The position numbers and the translations under genes are program-made. Positions 17,280 through 26,867 of a stretch of DNA of 64,000 nucleotides are shown here, one piece after another. The stretch covers positions 434,001 to 498,000 of the forward strand of contig NZ_CP015625.1 in assembly GCF_002007565.1 (NCBI RefSeq), written 5' to 3'. This DNA is from Ditibartonella choladocola (lineage in GTDB: Bacteria > Pseudomonadota > Alphaproteobacteria > Rhizobiales > Rhizobiaceae). The notes beneath the pieces are model-generated. The model was not told where the DNA came from. It saw only the letters and a list, made by a program, of their open reading frames with translations, and ran no database searches. How positions within the stretch are numbered: position 1 is the stretch's first letter; each line of letters opens with the position of its first letter.

Positions 17280-20200
17280 ATGGGCATTCGTAAACTTCTG
17301 GTTGCCAATCGTTCAGAGATTGCAATTCGCGTTTTTCGCGCAGCCAACGAGCTGAATATCAAGACGGTTGCTGTTTTTGCCGAACAGGACAAGCTTGCAC
17401 TGCATCGCTTCAAAGCGGATGAAAGTTATCTGATTGGCAGGGGAGCCCATCTCGACCACGAAATGGGACCGATCGAAAGCTATCTATCAATTGACGAAAT
17501 CATCCGTGTCGCCAAATTGTCGGGAGCCGATGCAATCCATCCGGGTTACGGGCTTTTGTCGGAAAGTCCCGAATTTGCCGATGCATGTGCTGCAAACGGA
17601 ATTATTTTTATCGGCCCGACGAGTGAAACGATGCGCCGTCTGGGCAACAAGGTTGCGGCACGCAATCTTGCTGTCGAAATCGGAGTTCCGGTTGTTCCTG
17701 CTACCGATCCGCTACCGGATGATCTCGACGAGATAAAGAGTCTCGCCGAGAAAATAGGCTATCCGTTAATGCTGAAAGCTTCCTGGGGCGGGGGCGGTCG
17801 CGGCATGCGTACCATTCGCAAAGCCGACGATTTGGCGAAAGAAGTGTTGGAAGCAAAACGCGAGGCCAAGGCGGCTTTCGGCAAGGATGAAGTTTACCTT
17901 GAAAAATTGGTTGAACATGCCCGTCATGTCGAGGTGCAAATTCTTGGAGATACTCACGGCAATGCAGTGCACTTGTTCGAGCGGGATTGTTCTATCCAAC
18001 GCCGTAACCAGAAAGTAGTGGAACGCGCGCCCGCGCCCTATTTGAATGACGATGAACGCAGCGAACTTGCTTCCTATGGTTTGAAGATTGCAAACGCGAC
18101 AAAATATATCGGTGCCGGCACTGTCGAATTCTTGATGGATGTCGATAGCGGCAAATTCTACTTTATCGAAGTTAATCCCCGTATTCAGGTTGAACATACG
18201 GTCACGGAAGAAATAACCGGTATTGACGTGGTCAAAGCGCAAATCCGTATTGCGGAAGGCGCTGCTATCGGTACACCACAATCGGGTATTCCGAAGCAGG
18301 AAGACATTCGCATACGTGGCCATGCGCTCCAGTGTCGCATTACCACCGAAGATCCGGAACAGAATTTTATTCCCGATTATGGTCGGATTACCGCCTATCG
18401 TGGTGCAACAGGTTTCGGAATCCGTCTTGATGGTGGCACTGCCTATTCAGGGGCGGTGATTACCCGCTTTTATGACCCGTTGCTTGAAAAGGTTACAGCA
18501 TGGGCTCCGACAACGGATGAAGTTATTGCCCGTATGCATAGAGCACTTCGCGAATTCCGGATTCGGGGTGTTGCTACCAATCTGACTTTTTTGGAAGCAA
18601 TCATCAGCCACCCGAAATTTGCTGCCAACGACTATACTACCCGATTTATTGATACCACGCCGGAATTGTTCAATTTTGTAAAACGTCAGGATAGAGCAAC
18701 AAAGCTGCTGACCTATATTGCCGATGTCACGGTGAATGGTCATCCTGAAGTAAAAGGGCGTTCAAAGCCGTCCGAACATTTGGCTCGTCCTGTCGTACCC
18801 GTCACCGATAACCAGAATATCAGGAGCGGCACCAAGAACCGGCTAGACGAGTTGGGAGCGCAGAAATTTGCCGAATGGATACGCAAACAGGATCGTGTAC
18901 TTGTTACCGATACAACAATGCGGGACGGGCATCAATCATTACTGGCAACGCGTATGCGTACCCATGATATTGTCACGATTGCCGGAACATATGCAAAAGC
19001 TCTGCCCGATCTCTTCTCGGTCGAATGCTGGGGTGGCGCCACTTTCGATGTTGCAATGCGCTTTTTGACCGAAGACCCGTGGGAACGTTTGCAAAAAATA
19101 CGTGAATCCATTCCCAACATTTTGACACAGATGTTGTTACGGGGTGCCAATGGCGTTGGTTATAAGAGCTATCCTGATAATGTCGTCAAATATTTCATCC
19201 GTCAGGCTGCCAAAAACGGCATTGATATTTTTCGCGTTTTTGACAGTCTCAATTGGGTGGAAAACATGCGCGTGTCGATGGACAGCGTGCTTGAGGAAGG
19301 AAAACTTTGCGAGGCCGCCATTTGTTATACAGGCGATATTCTGGATAGTGCCCGTCCGAAATATGATTTGAAATATTATTTGAAACTTGCACGTGAAGTG
19401 GAAAATGCTGGCGCCCACATCATAGCCATTAAAGATATGGCAGGTTTGATGAAGCCGCGTGCAGCACGTGTTTTGTTTAAAGCATTGCGTGAATCTACCG
19501 ATCTGCCGATCCACTTTCATACCCATGACACATCCGGCATTGCAGCGGCATCTGTACTGGCTGCTGTGGAAAGCGGTGTCGATATTGTTGATGCTGCGAT
19601 GGATGCGTTTTCCGGAAATACGTCTCAACCCTGTCTCGGATCAATCGTCGAAGCATTGAAAGGAACCGACCGTGATACCGGATTGGATAGCAAGTGGATA
19701 CGCCGCATTTCGTTCTATTGGGAAGCGGTACGTCAACAATATGCGGCTTTTGAAAGTGATTTGAAAGGCCCTGCCTCTGAAGTATATTTGCACGAAATGC
19801 CGGGCGGGCAATTTACCAATCTCAAAGAGCAGGCACGTTCATTGGGATTGGAAAGCCGTTGGCATGAAGTGGCGCAGGCCTATGCCGATGTTAACCGGAT
19901 GTTCGGCGATATTGTCAAAGTGACCCCTTCTTCCAAGGTTGTTGGCGATATGGCCTTGATGATGGTGAGCCAAAATCTGTCGGTTGCAGATGTCGAAAAT
20001 CCGGATAAAGACATCGCGTTTCCGGATTCGGTTGTCTCGATGATGAAAGGTGATCTGGGACAACCGGAAGGCGGGTGGCCGGTTGCTTTACAGAAAAAGA
20101 TACTCAAAGACATAAAACCTTTTACAGTTCGGCCCGGTTCTTTGCTTAAAGCCGCAAATCTTGAACAAGAAAGAAAGATCGCAACCGAAAAAGCAGGACG

Positions 20201-20738
20201 TGATATTGACGATGCGGAATTTGCGTCTTTTTTGATGTATCCAAAAGTCTTCACGGATTATGTGGTGGCCAAAAATCTCTATGGTCCGGTAAGCTCGCTT
20301 CCGACGCCGGTTTATTTTTATGGCCTGCCTTTGGAAAATGAAATACTGGTCGAAATCGAAAACGGCAAATCGTTAATCATCCATTATCTGGGGCGTAGCG
20401 AACCGGATGAAAAAGGTATGGTTACGTTATTCTTCGAGTTGAACGGCCAACCACGCCGCATCCATGTGCATTATCGTGCTCATGGTTCGTCCAACAATAT
20501 TCGTCTGAAAGCGGAAGCCGGAAACGCTTTCCAGATCGGTTCTCCGATGCCGGGTATGATCTCTTCCGTTGCGGTTCATGTCGGCGATAAAGTAAAGACA
20601 GGCGATGTTTTGGTGTCAATCGAGGCCATGAAGATGGAAACAGTCCTTCATGCCGATAAAAATGCTACGGTAAAAGAAGTTCTGGTCAAACAGGGCGACC
20701 AGATTGATGCCAAAGATCTGCTTGTCGTTTTGGAATAA
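17280..20738 (+). CDS. pyc: Pyruvate carboxylase
   Basis: The 1152-residue single-chain enzyme has a biotin carboxylase domain at about residues 1-455 (KLLVANRSEIAIRVFRAA, the ATP-grasp glycine loop KASWGGGGRGMR, EVNPRIQVEHTVTE), a carboxyltransferase domain from about 545 (DTTMRDGHQSLLATRMR, HFHTHDTSG), and a C-terminal biotinyl domain with the biotinylated Lys in EAMKMET at about residue 1118. Length and order match alpha4-type bacterial pyruvate carboxylase. It makes oxaloacetate from pyruvate in the cytoplasm, refilling the TCA cycle. It appears monocistronic. If the neighbouring locus yields pyruvate and acetyl-CoA, this enzyme would balance them, but adjacency may be chance. Confidence 0.97.
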   Translation: MGIRKLLVANRSEIAIRVFRAANELNIKTVAVFAEQDKLALHRFKADESYLIGRGAHLDHEMGPIESYLSIDEIIRVAKLSGADAIHPGYGLLSESPEFADACAANGIIFIGPTSETMRRLGNKVAARNLAVEIGVPVVPATDPLPDDLDEIKSLAEKIGYPLMLKASWGGGGRGMRTIRKADDLAKEVLEAKREAKAAFGKDEVYLEKLVEHARHVEVQILGDTHGNAVHLFERDCSIQRRNQKVVERAPAPYLNDDERSELASYGLKIANATKYIGAGTVEFLMDVDSGKFYFIEVNPRIQVEHTVTEEITGIDVVKAQIRIAEGAAIGTPQSGIPKQEDIRIRGHALQCRITTEDPEQNFIPDYGRITAYRGATGFGIRLDGGTAYSGAVITRFYDPLLEKVTAWAPTTDEVIARMHRALREFRIRGVATNLTFLEAIISHPKFAANDYTTRFIDTTPELFNFVKRQDRATKLLTYIADVTVNGHPEVKGRSKPSEHLARPVVPVTDNQNIRSGTKNRLDELGAQKFAEWIRKQDRVLVTDTTMRDGHQSLLATRMRTHDIVTIAGTYAKALPDLFSVECWGGATFDVAMRFLTEDPWERLQKIRESIPNILTQMLLRGANGVGYKSYPDNVVKYFIRQAAKNGIDIFRVFDSLNWVENMRVSMDSVLEEGKLCEAAICYTGDILDSARPKYDLKYYLKLAREVENAGAHIIAIKDMAGLMKPRAARVLFKALRESTDLPIHFHTHDTSGIAAASVLAAVESGVDIVDAAMDAFSGNTSQPCLGSIVEALKGTDRDTGLDSKWIRRISFYWEAVRQQYAAFESDLKGPASEVYLHEMPGGQFTNLKEQARSLGLESRWHEVAQAYADVNRMFGDIVKVTPSSKVVGDMALMMVSQNLSVADVENPDKDIAFPDSVVSMMKGDLGQPEGGWPVALQKKILKDIKPFTVRPGSLLKAANLEQERKIATEKAGRDIDDAEFASFLMYPKVFTDYVVAKNLYGPVSSLPTPVYFYGLPLENEILVEIENGKSLIIHYLGRSEPDEKGMVTLFFELNGQPRRIHVHYRAHGSSNNIRLKAEAGNAFQIGSPMPGMISSVAVHVGDKVKTGDVLVSIEAMKMETVLHADKNATVKEVLVKQGDQIDAKDLLVVLE

Positions 20739-20767
20739 ATATTAACTGTTATTTTCTTAACAATCCC

Positions 20768-20810
20768 GTTCCGGCGCGGCAGTATTATTCTCGTTTGCTT
20801 GCGCCGGAAC
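20768..20810. repeat. Inverted repeat downstream of pyc
   Basis: GTTCCGGCGC (20768-20777) and GCGCCGGAAC (20801-20810) form a 10-base stem with a 23-base loop. No T-run follows, so it may be a weak terminator or an RNA-stability hairpin. Confidence 0.4.
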
Positions 20811-21333
20811 CGGTTACAAGTCGGATAAAGTCGTCTCGGCTTTCCGGCTCGGTTCCATTCTTTATCAATGATAAAGACAGTCAAGCGACGAACCGTTTTC
20901 CTCGCGATTGAGATTACATTTGTAAAATTTTTAATTCGAGCTTTGTGCTCGCATATCTATGTTCCGCATAATGTCAACGCATTATACCCTTGCATTCGGG
21001 AGAAATGTCCAAGCAGAGGAAAAGCTTTAGACACCGGTAAGGGGGAGTGAGCCTGTTGCAAGTAGATACACTATATGCATGTCCAATCAGAACCGGTTTT
21101 ACAGCACTATATATAGATACAGGAATATCTTTAACTTTGTATTTTGTTTGGAACAAACAGCACAGTAAAGTTCGGTTGGTGTATGACATTGACCGATCTA
21201 CGGCACAATTCCGGCAGATTTTATATAAAGAACTCTTCTTCCTATTTTACATAAAATTATTCTTCAGTTTAAGAGATGAATTGCGCGGAAAATATGAAGG
21301 AATAATGTGTACGGAACTAGAGGTGTTGTCGGA
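20811..21333. other. Gene-poor stretch
   Basis: Short open frames at 20868-21050 and 21047-21337 have no recognisable domain. The latter reads LYACPIRTGFTALYIDTG and ends in low-complexity hydrophobic codons. I regard both as unlikely genes. The stretch lies next to an insertion-sequence remnant. Confidence 0.4.
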
Positions 21334-21865
21334 TTAACTCTCGTTCGTCTCTAAAAGTGAAGAGTGGGGACATTTTATGCAAGCATCATATGTACCACTC
21401 ATGAAGAGCGCCGTTCGTTTTTCCTCGTAAGTTTGTCGGCTGATAAGATACCTTTCGTGATGAAAATAATACAAAAGCGGTGCTTCTATATCGACAAAAT
21501 CCTCTAGACTTATGAGGTTTTTAAACTCTTGAAACGCTCCTTATTGTTGTCGGACGGATAGGCAAGAATTCTTACATCAATTATTTAATCAACGCTCTGT
21601 ATTTTGCGATAAGCTATTCCCAGATCTTTAAGACAGCATGATAAGTGCGAAGCTTATCTGTAACAAAATTCATCGGCAAGCCTTGATTTTTCCGCGATTT
21701 CCCAATGAATTACTTGGCAGATTTCTTGTGACATTTTTTTTAAAACGTAATATTCAAGAATTTTACCATTATGATGGACTGCTCTCCATAAATCGTGTTT
21801 TTCACCATTTGTTTTGACGAAGACATTCATCAATCTCCCTTCGCCAATTCGTGCATTTATGTCTT
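21334..21865 (-). pseudogene. Degraded IS6-type transposase
   Basis: Read on the minus strand in three shifting frames, this stretch keeps the DDE-transposase core: VFVKTNGEKHDLWRAVHHNG near 21820, then FVTDKLRTYHAVLK in another frame, then DLGIAYRKIQSVD, and ERYLISRQTYEEKRTALF near the end. These match the rve/DDE domain of IS6-type elements in order. At least two frameshifts and in-frame stops break it, and the N-terminal third is missing. It cannot be active. It marks the left edge of the 21-33 kb region as a site of past insertion. Confidence 0.8.
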
Positions 21866-21905
21866 CGTTTTATTGGTATAGAGCTTGCTATTATTTTGCC
21901 AAAGC

Positions 21906-22010
21906 ATGCAAACCGATAACGAACCGTTTCGGGTTAAATATCAATGCGGCGATCACACTGGACACCTTCAACTTGACGAAAGATGGGTAAAAATCGCCCG
22001 TAATATATAA
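21906..22010 (+). CDS. Small ORF, unknown
   Basis: A 34-residue frame begins MQTDNEPFRVKYQCGDHTG and ends LQLDERWVKIARNI. Its TAA overlaps the ATG of the next frame by one base, as coupled genes often do. There is no clear ribosome site. It could be the tail of a broken gene. I do not recognise the family. Confidence 0.25.
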   Translation: MQTDNEPFRVKYQCGDHTGHLQLDERWVKIARNI

Positions 22011-22255
22011 TGGCTAAACTGATAATTTCGTTTGAAGGTTTAAATTATTTGAATGGATTTGCTTTACGAATAACGCAAAATTATTCCGTCATTGTTGAAA
22101 CATAAATTCAATCTGATAATGCCTTTGGATGCATTCCTGAATATGTTAATGTCGTTCTGGATCAAGGCGACACTTTTTATGGGATGATCCCGACGCATAA
22201 TGACCGTTCGTTTATAGAATTCGGGCTAGAATGGGAGCAATCAGGGATTCAATAA
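22010..22255 (+). pseudogene. Small gene broken by an in-frame stop, unknown
   Basis: One continuous frame runs from ATG 22010 (MAKLIISFEGLNYLNGFALR) to the stop at 22253-22255 (ending FIEFGLEWEQSGIQ), with a single TAA at 22103-22105 inside. Without that stop it would encode 81 residues. This looks like a small gene or toxin/antitoxin-like accessory protein lost by one point mutation. No family assignment is safe. Confidence 0.4.
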
Positions 22256-22397
22256 ACATCTAATCTTGCTTTTATTGTTTTAATCGATTGAAAATCAGCA
22301 AGATTATCTGCATATTTTATGTTTCTTATTTCTTCAAGACATCTCACAATGACAGTTATGAATGATTTGTAATGACATGTAGCGGAGGAATTTAATA

Positions 22398-23843
22398 GTG
22401 GTTTTGACTGTTGAAGACTTATGCCAAATGACGGAACCTGCAATTATTCCGGTAGCCGGGAAGACCCGTTTAAAAAACAAAATAAACTGGGTTATTGCAA
22501 CAGATCATCCTAATCCTAAACAATGGATAAGAGGAGGCGAATTTAATCTTATTTGTGGCTGTAATTTGAAAGACAATCCTGTTGAATTGGTAAGTTACAT
22601 AGATAGATTATATTCTTGTGGTATATCAGGCATTGGGTTTGGTATTGGTTTAAAATTCGATAAAATTCCGCAAATCATTATTGAGCGTGCGAATGCACTA
22701 CAGCTTCCAGTTTGTGAAGTGCCTTATGAATTAAGCTTTTCTCGTATTTCACAAATAGCGGCTGAAAATATAATTAATGAACAACTGAAAAAAAATAAAC
22801 GGCTTTTAGAAAGCCGCGTAATTGAAGATGCTATTGATGGTCGTTTGACTATTTATGATATTGCAATGCGTATTTCATCAACATTGGTTTGCGATACGAG
22901 ATTTATTAGCCATGACGATACTATTATAGCACAGGTTTTATGTGGGCAAGGTCTCATAAAGGCAAACTATATTAACGAAATATTGGATAGACGTGATGTT
23001 TTTTCCTGTACGCCAACGGTAAAACTCGAAATTATACGTCAAGTTGATAGTCTTTCTGCAACGGAAACAGCTTTTATTTCAAAAATGCTTTTAGCGGCAC
23101 GTATTATTTTAACACGTCAGGATGCTGTTGCACGTGAACGAGCGCAGTTATCAATTGATTTGTTGTCGGAAATTTATGCAGGTCAAAATAAACCGAAAGA
23201 TTTAATGCGTAAATTTGCCATTTTAGGTTTTTCTTTGAATGCAAAATATCGCATTATTGTCATTCGTTCTTCTTCCGGTATTTTGGATGAAACTTTTCAA
23301 ATATTACGCAAGACGCTACCACAACATATGCTCATCGGCTTTGAAAATGATAACGGGGTTGTTCTTATTCCCGAAGAAACAAAAGACAATAAAGTCAATT
23401 TTTTGCTGAGTACATTGTGTACACGTTTGCCGGATGTAACGATCGGAGTAAGTTCCCCCTGTGAAATTAAAGATTTATCTGCCGCGGTCAATCAAGCAAA
23501 AGCACTATCAAAAATTAAAGAACCGGGCTTAAAATATCCGGATAATATGAATATTGAAAGTTTACTTAAGTCATTGGATCCGGTTATTTTACAAAATTAT
23601 GTTACTACACTGTTTACGAAGAAGTTAACGCGAGAATTGAGAGAAACGATTGAAATATTATTAGATTGTGGCTTCAACATTAAACAGGCGGCTGAAAAAT
23701 TGGGGGTTCATCGCCATACGATACGTATCCGTATAGATCGTTTTTGCGATGTTACCGGTGTTGATATCAAAATAGCTGAAAATAGAAATAAAATTTGGTT
23801 TTTATTGAAATTAGCAAAAACGTTGGATGACAGTGCAAATTGA
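22398..23843 (+). CDS. PucR-family transcriptional regulator
   Basis: The 481-residue protein has the PucR N-terminal domain at about residues 5-125 (LTVEDLCQM, WVIATDHPNPKQWIRGGEF, LPVCEVPYELSFSRI), a central linker/sensor region, and the C-terminal PucR helix-turn-helix (CGFNIKQAAEKLGVHRHTIR). PucR proteins activate purine, amine or GABA-type nitrogen catabolism. It starts with GTG, with GGAGG 9 bases upstream. It precedes a GabT-like aminotransferase and the nitrogen-compound genes after it and probably controls them. Codon use is AT-rich compared with pyc. Confidence 0.85.
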   Translation: MVLTVEDLCQMTEPAIIPVAGKTRLKNKINWVIATDHPNPKQWIRGGEFNLICGCNLKDNPVELVSYIDRLYSCGISGIGFGIGLKFDKIPQIIIERANALQLPVCEVPYELSFSRISQIAAENIINEQLKKNKRLLESRVIEDAIDGRLTIYDIAMRISSTLVCDTRFISHDDTIIAQVLCGQGLIKANYINEILDRRDVFSCTPTVKLEIIRQVDSLSATETAFISKMLLAARIILTRQDAVARERAQLSIDLLSEIYAGQNKPKDLMRKFAILGFSLNAKYRIIVIRSSSGILDETFQILRKTLPQHMLIGFENDNGVVLIPEETKDNKVNFLLSTLCTRLPDVTIGVSSPCEIKDLSAAVNQAKALSKIKEPGLKYPDNMNIESLLKSLDPVILQNYVTTLFTKKLTRELRETIEILLDCGFNIKQAAEKLGVHRHTIRIRIDRFCDVTGVDIKIAENRNKIWFLLKLAKTLDDSAN

Positions 23844-24011
23844 ACGACAGTGCAAGGTTTTGTTTGTTCAGGATTTTAATGCTGGTAACATGTTAAATGT
23901 TTTAGAAATTGTACGGCATGTATAATAAATAATTCTTCTATATACGGTTTGGATATAGCATACTGATAATTCTTTATTAAACTCTTCCAAAAAAATGGTG
24001 GGGTTTAAAAT

Positions 24012-25292
24012 ATGAAAAATAAAAAATTGGAAAAACGCCGTTCTGCTGCTGTTGCCAGAGGCGTGGGGGTTTCAACGCCATTATTTGCCGTAAGAGCAGA
24101 AAATTCAGAACTTTGGGATGAGGATGGACGCCGTTATATTGATTTTGCGTCAGGTATAGCCGTTGTTAATACCGGTCATCGTCATCCACGCGTTATTGCT
24201 GCTGTTAAACAGCAACTTGATCGCTTTACGCATACTTGTCATCAGGTTGTTCCTTATGAAAATTATGTCGAGTTAGCAGAAAAGTTAAACCAATTAACGC
24301 CAGGTGATTTCGATAAAAAGACAGTATTCGTAACGACTGGTGCCGAGGCAGTTGAAAATGCCATTAAAATCGCGCGTGCTCATACCGGTCGTGATGGTGT
24401 TATAGCTTTTTCCGGTGGTTTTCATGGCCGCACTTTTATGGGGATGGCGTTAACCGGAAAAGTTTCACCTTATAAAATCGGTTTTGGTTCAATGCCCGGT
24501 GATGTGTATCATGTACCTTATCCTAATGAAGTTCATCAGATTACACCGGAAGATAGTATTAACGCAGTGCGTACTTTATTACGCGCAGATATTGATCCCA
24601 AAAGAATTGCAGCCATTATTCTGGAACCTGTTCAGGGTGAAGGCGGCTTTTATCCAGCTTCACCAGAACTTATGCGTAAAATTCGTGAAATTTGCGATGA
24701 ATACGATATTGTTATGATTGCAGATGAAGTTCAGACGGGTTTTGCCCGTACTGGTAAGCTGTTTGCGATGGAGCATTATGACGTAACGCCTGATTTAATC
24801 ACAATGGCAAAAAGCTTGGCAGGTGGTTTTCCTCTTGCGGCTGTAACGGGTCGTGCTGAAATGATGGATGCACCGGTTGTTGGTGGTCTTGGGGGAACCT
24901 ATGGAGGAAGCCCTATAGGTGTTGCCGCTGCTCTTGCTGTTTTAGATGTCATTGAAGACGAAAAATTGTGTCAAAAAGCAGAAATGCTTGGATCCCGCTT
25001 GCATCAAAGATTGGCATCATTGCAACACGAAATTCCTGAGATCAGGGATATTCGTGGTCCAGGCTTTATGAAGGCTGTTGAATTTTTCGATAAGAACAGA
25101 AAACCTTCACCAATATTTACCACTATGGTGCGTGATATTGCTCTGGAAAAAGGATTGATCCTGCTTATTTGCGGTGTCTATAGCAACGTCATCCGTTTTC
25201 TTGCACCAATCACTATTGAAGATCATATCTTCAATGAAGCTCAAGATATTCTCGACGTTTCAATTCGTGAAGCGAAAAGAAGAATTGGGTAG
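24012..25292 (+). CDS. gabT: 4-aminobutyrate-type class III aminotransferase
   Basis: The 426-residue PLP enzyme matches GabT/PuuE: GHRHPRVIAAV, VTTGAEAVENAIKIAR, FHGRTFMGMALTGK, ILEPVQGEGGF, IADEVQTGFARTG and the PLP-lysine loop MAKSLAGGFPLAAV. It transfers the amino group of GABA (or a close omega-amino acid) to 2-oxoglutarate, giving succinate semialdehyde. It follows the PucR gene and precedes a transporter and ureohydrolase. The gabD gene that would take the product onward is broken at 30548-32028. Confidence 0.88.
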   Translation: MKNKKLEKRRSAAVARGVGVSTPLFAVRAENSELWDEDGRRYIDFASGIAVVNTGHRHPRVIAAVKQQLDRFTHTCHQVVPYENYVELAEKLNQLTPGDFDKKTVFVTTGAEAVENAIKIARAHTGRDGVIAFSGGFHGRTFMGMALTGKVSPYKIGFGSMPGDVYHVPYPNEVHQITPEDSINAVRTLLRADIDPKRIAAIILEPVQGEGGFYPASPELMRKIREICDEYDIVMIADEVQTGFARTGKLFAMEHYDVTPDLITMAKSLAGGFPLAAVTGRAEMMDAPVVGGLGGTYGGSPIGVAAALAVLDVIEDEKLCQKAEMLGSRLHQRLASLQHEIPEIRDIRGPGFMKAVEFFDKNRKPSPIFTTMVRDIALEKGLILLICGVYSNVIRFLAPITIEDHIFNEAQDILDVSIREAKRRIG

Positions 25293-25518
25293 GAATAGCT
25301 AATTATCAGGATTTTCTACCTAAGTTTCTAGTAATTCAAAATAAAAATAATTTCGTTTAATAAAAAACGATCATTCTGACTGGGGAGCAAGATGGAAAAA
25401 ATGGGAATTATAATAGCGTTTTACTTATGATTGCTCCTTTTGATGAATGAGGTCTAACCGTCTGTAAAGTATATAACGATTATAACAACTTTGCAGGTTG
25501 AGCCATCAGGAGGGAAAT

Positions 25519-26820
25519 ATGGCCAAACAACAACCCGTTAGAGCTGCGCTGGCAGCATTCATTGGAACTGCTATTGAATGGTATGATTTTTATATTTACG
25601 GAACCGCTGCAGCTCTTGTTTTCGGTGAAATTTTTTTCGCTTCACAGAGTGAATTTGTTGGCACTCTTGCGGCATTGGGAACATTTGCTGTCGGTTTTGT
25701 TGCTCGCCCCTTCGGGGCTGTTATTTTTGGCCATCTTGGTGATAAAATAGGGCGCAAAAAAAGTCTCGTCATTACTTTGTTGATAATGGGCGGTGTTACC
25801 GTTCTTATCGGTTTACTTCCTACTTATAGATCTATTGGTATGGCGGCAGCTCTTCTATTGGTTATACTGCGTTTTGTGCAAGGCATTGCCGTAGGTGGCG
25901 AGTGGGGTGGAGCTGTTTTAATCGCTGCAGAACATGCGCCCGCAAAATGGCGGACATTTTTGGCAGCCGCTCCACAATATGGAAGCCCTATCGGACTCAT
26001 ATTGGCTTCATTAGCATTTGGTTTTGTTTCCGATTTACCGAAAGAGCAACTTCTGTCTTGGGGATGGCGTATTCCGTTTTTATTAAGCGGTGTTCTACTC
26101 TTGATTGCTTTTATCGTTCGTGCCGGCGTGAACGAAAGCCCCGAAATGGTCAATGAGCTTGAAAAAAATAAAACAATAGATGTTGCTCCGATAAGAGAAG
26201 TATTTGCCACAAAAAAATTGACATTAGTATATGGTATTGGTGCTTGCATATTAGGTGTTGCCGGGTTTTATTTTATAACGACATTTATGATCAATTATAC
26301 GACCACTTATTTAGGCATAGAGAAAAAGACTATCCTCAATATTGTGGCGTGGGTTGGCGTTGTTGAAATTACGAGCGCCCTGATCGGCTCTTATTTGGCA
26401 ATTCGATTTAGTGAACGGTCTCTGTTACTTTTTATGACAGGACTTGGTGTTATTTGGGCCGCACCGATGATGTTACTTGTGGTGACAGGTGATATTACCA
26501 ATATTACAATCGCTATTCTTTTTGCAACCGGAGTTTTAGGTGCATATTATTCGGTTATTGCGCCTTATTTACCCAATGCTTTTCCGGTTCGTATGCGTTA
26601 TACAGGTATTTCCTTAAGTTATCAGCTTTGCGGCGCTATTTTTGGTGGTGCAACACCTATGATTGGTGTGTGGTTAGCAAGTATTTACGGAACGAACTGG
26701 CTTCCATTGGCCATATTATTTGGAATGTTATGTTTACTAACATTTATTTGTGTCTGGTTTCTACCAACCGAACATAAAACGATTTTTAATACAATAGATG
26801 AAGATCGTACATTCAAGTAA
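25519..26820 (+). CDS. MHS-family (MFS) metabolite:proton symporter
   Basis: The 433-residue, 12-segment transporter begins with the MHS signature GTAIEWYDFYIYGTAAAL and has the MFS loop GHLGDKIGRKKSL and RFVQGIAVGGEWGGAVLIA. Relatives carry dicarboxylates, shikimate, betaines and related compounds. I use ATG 25519 with CAGGAGGG upstream rather than TTG 25498. It stands within the GABA/ureohydrolase genes and probably imports the compound they degrade. Confidence 0.85.
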   Translation: MAKQQPVRAALAAFIGTAIEWYDFYIYGTAAALVFGEIFFASQSEFVGTLAALGTFAVGFVARPFGAVIFGHLGDKIGRKKSLVITLLIMGGVTVLIGLLPTYRSIGMAAALLLVILRFVQGIAVGGEWGGAVLIAAEHAPAKWRTFLAAAPQYGSPIGLILASLAFGFVSDLPKEQLLSWGWRIPFLLSGVLLLIAFIVRAGVNESPEMVNELEKNKTIDVAPIREVFATKKLTLVYGIGACILGVAGFYFITTFMINYTTTYLGIEKKTILNIVAWVGVVEITSALIGSYLAIRFSERSLLLFMTGLGVIWAAPMMLLVVTGDITNITIAILFATGVLGAYYSVIAPYLPNAFPVRMRYTGISLSYQLCGAIFGGATPMIGVWLASIYGTNWLPLAILFGMLCLLTFICVWFLPTEHKTIFNTIDEDRTFK

Positions 26821-26867
26821 GAATGTTTAAGAAAGTGAAATATAAATTTATAGGGAGCTTGGATAAA

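Noticed and set aside
20868-21337. Two overlapping frames of 60 and 96 codons
   Set aside because: No domain, no conserved composition and no good ribosome site; likely chance frames in degraded DNA.
21906-22255. SymE-like toxin reading of the two small ORFs
   Set aside because: Only a few hydrophobic/Trp positions fit (DERWVKIA, GLEWEQSG); this is too little for a family call.
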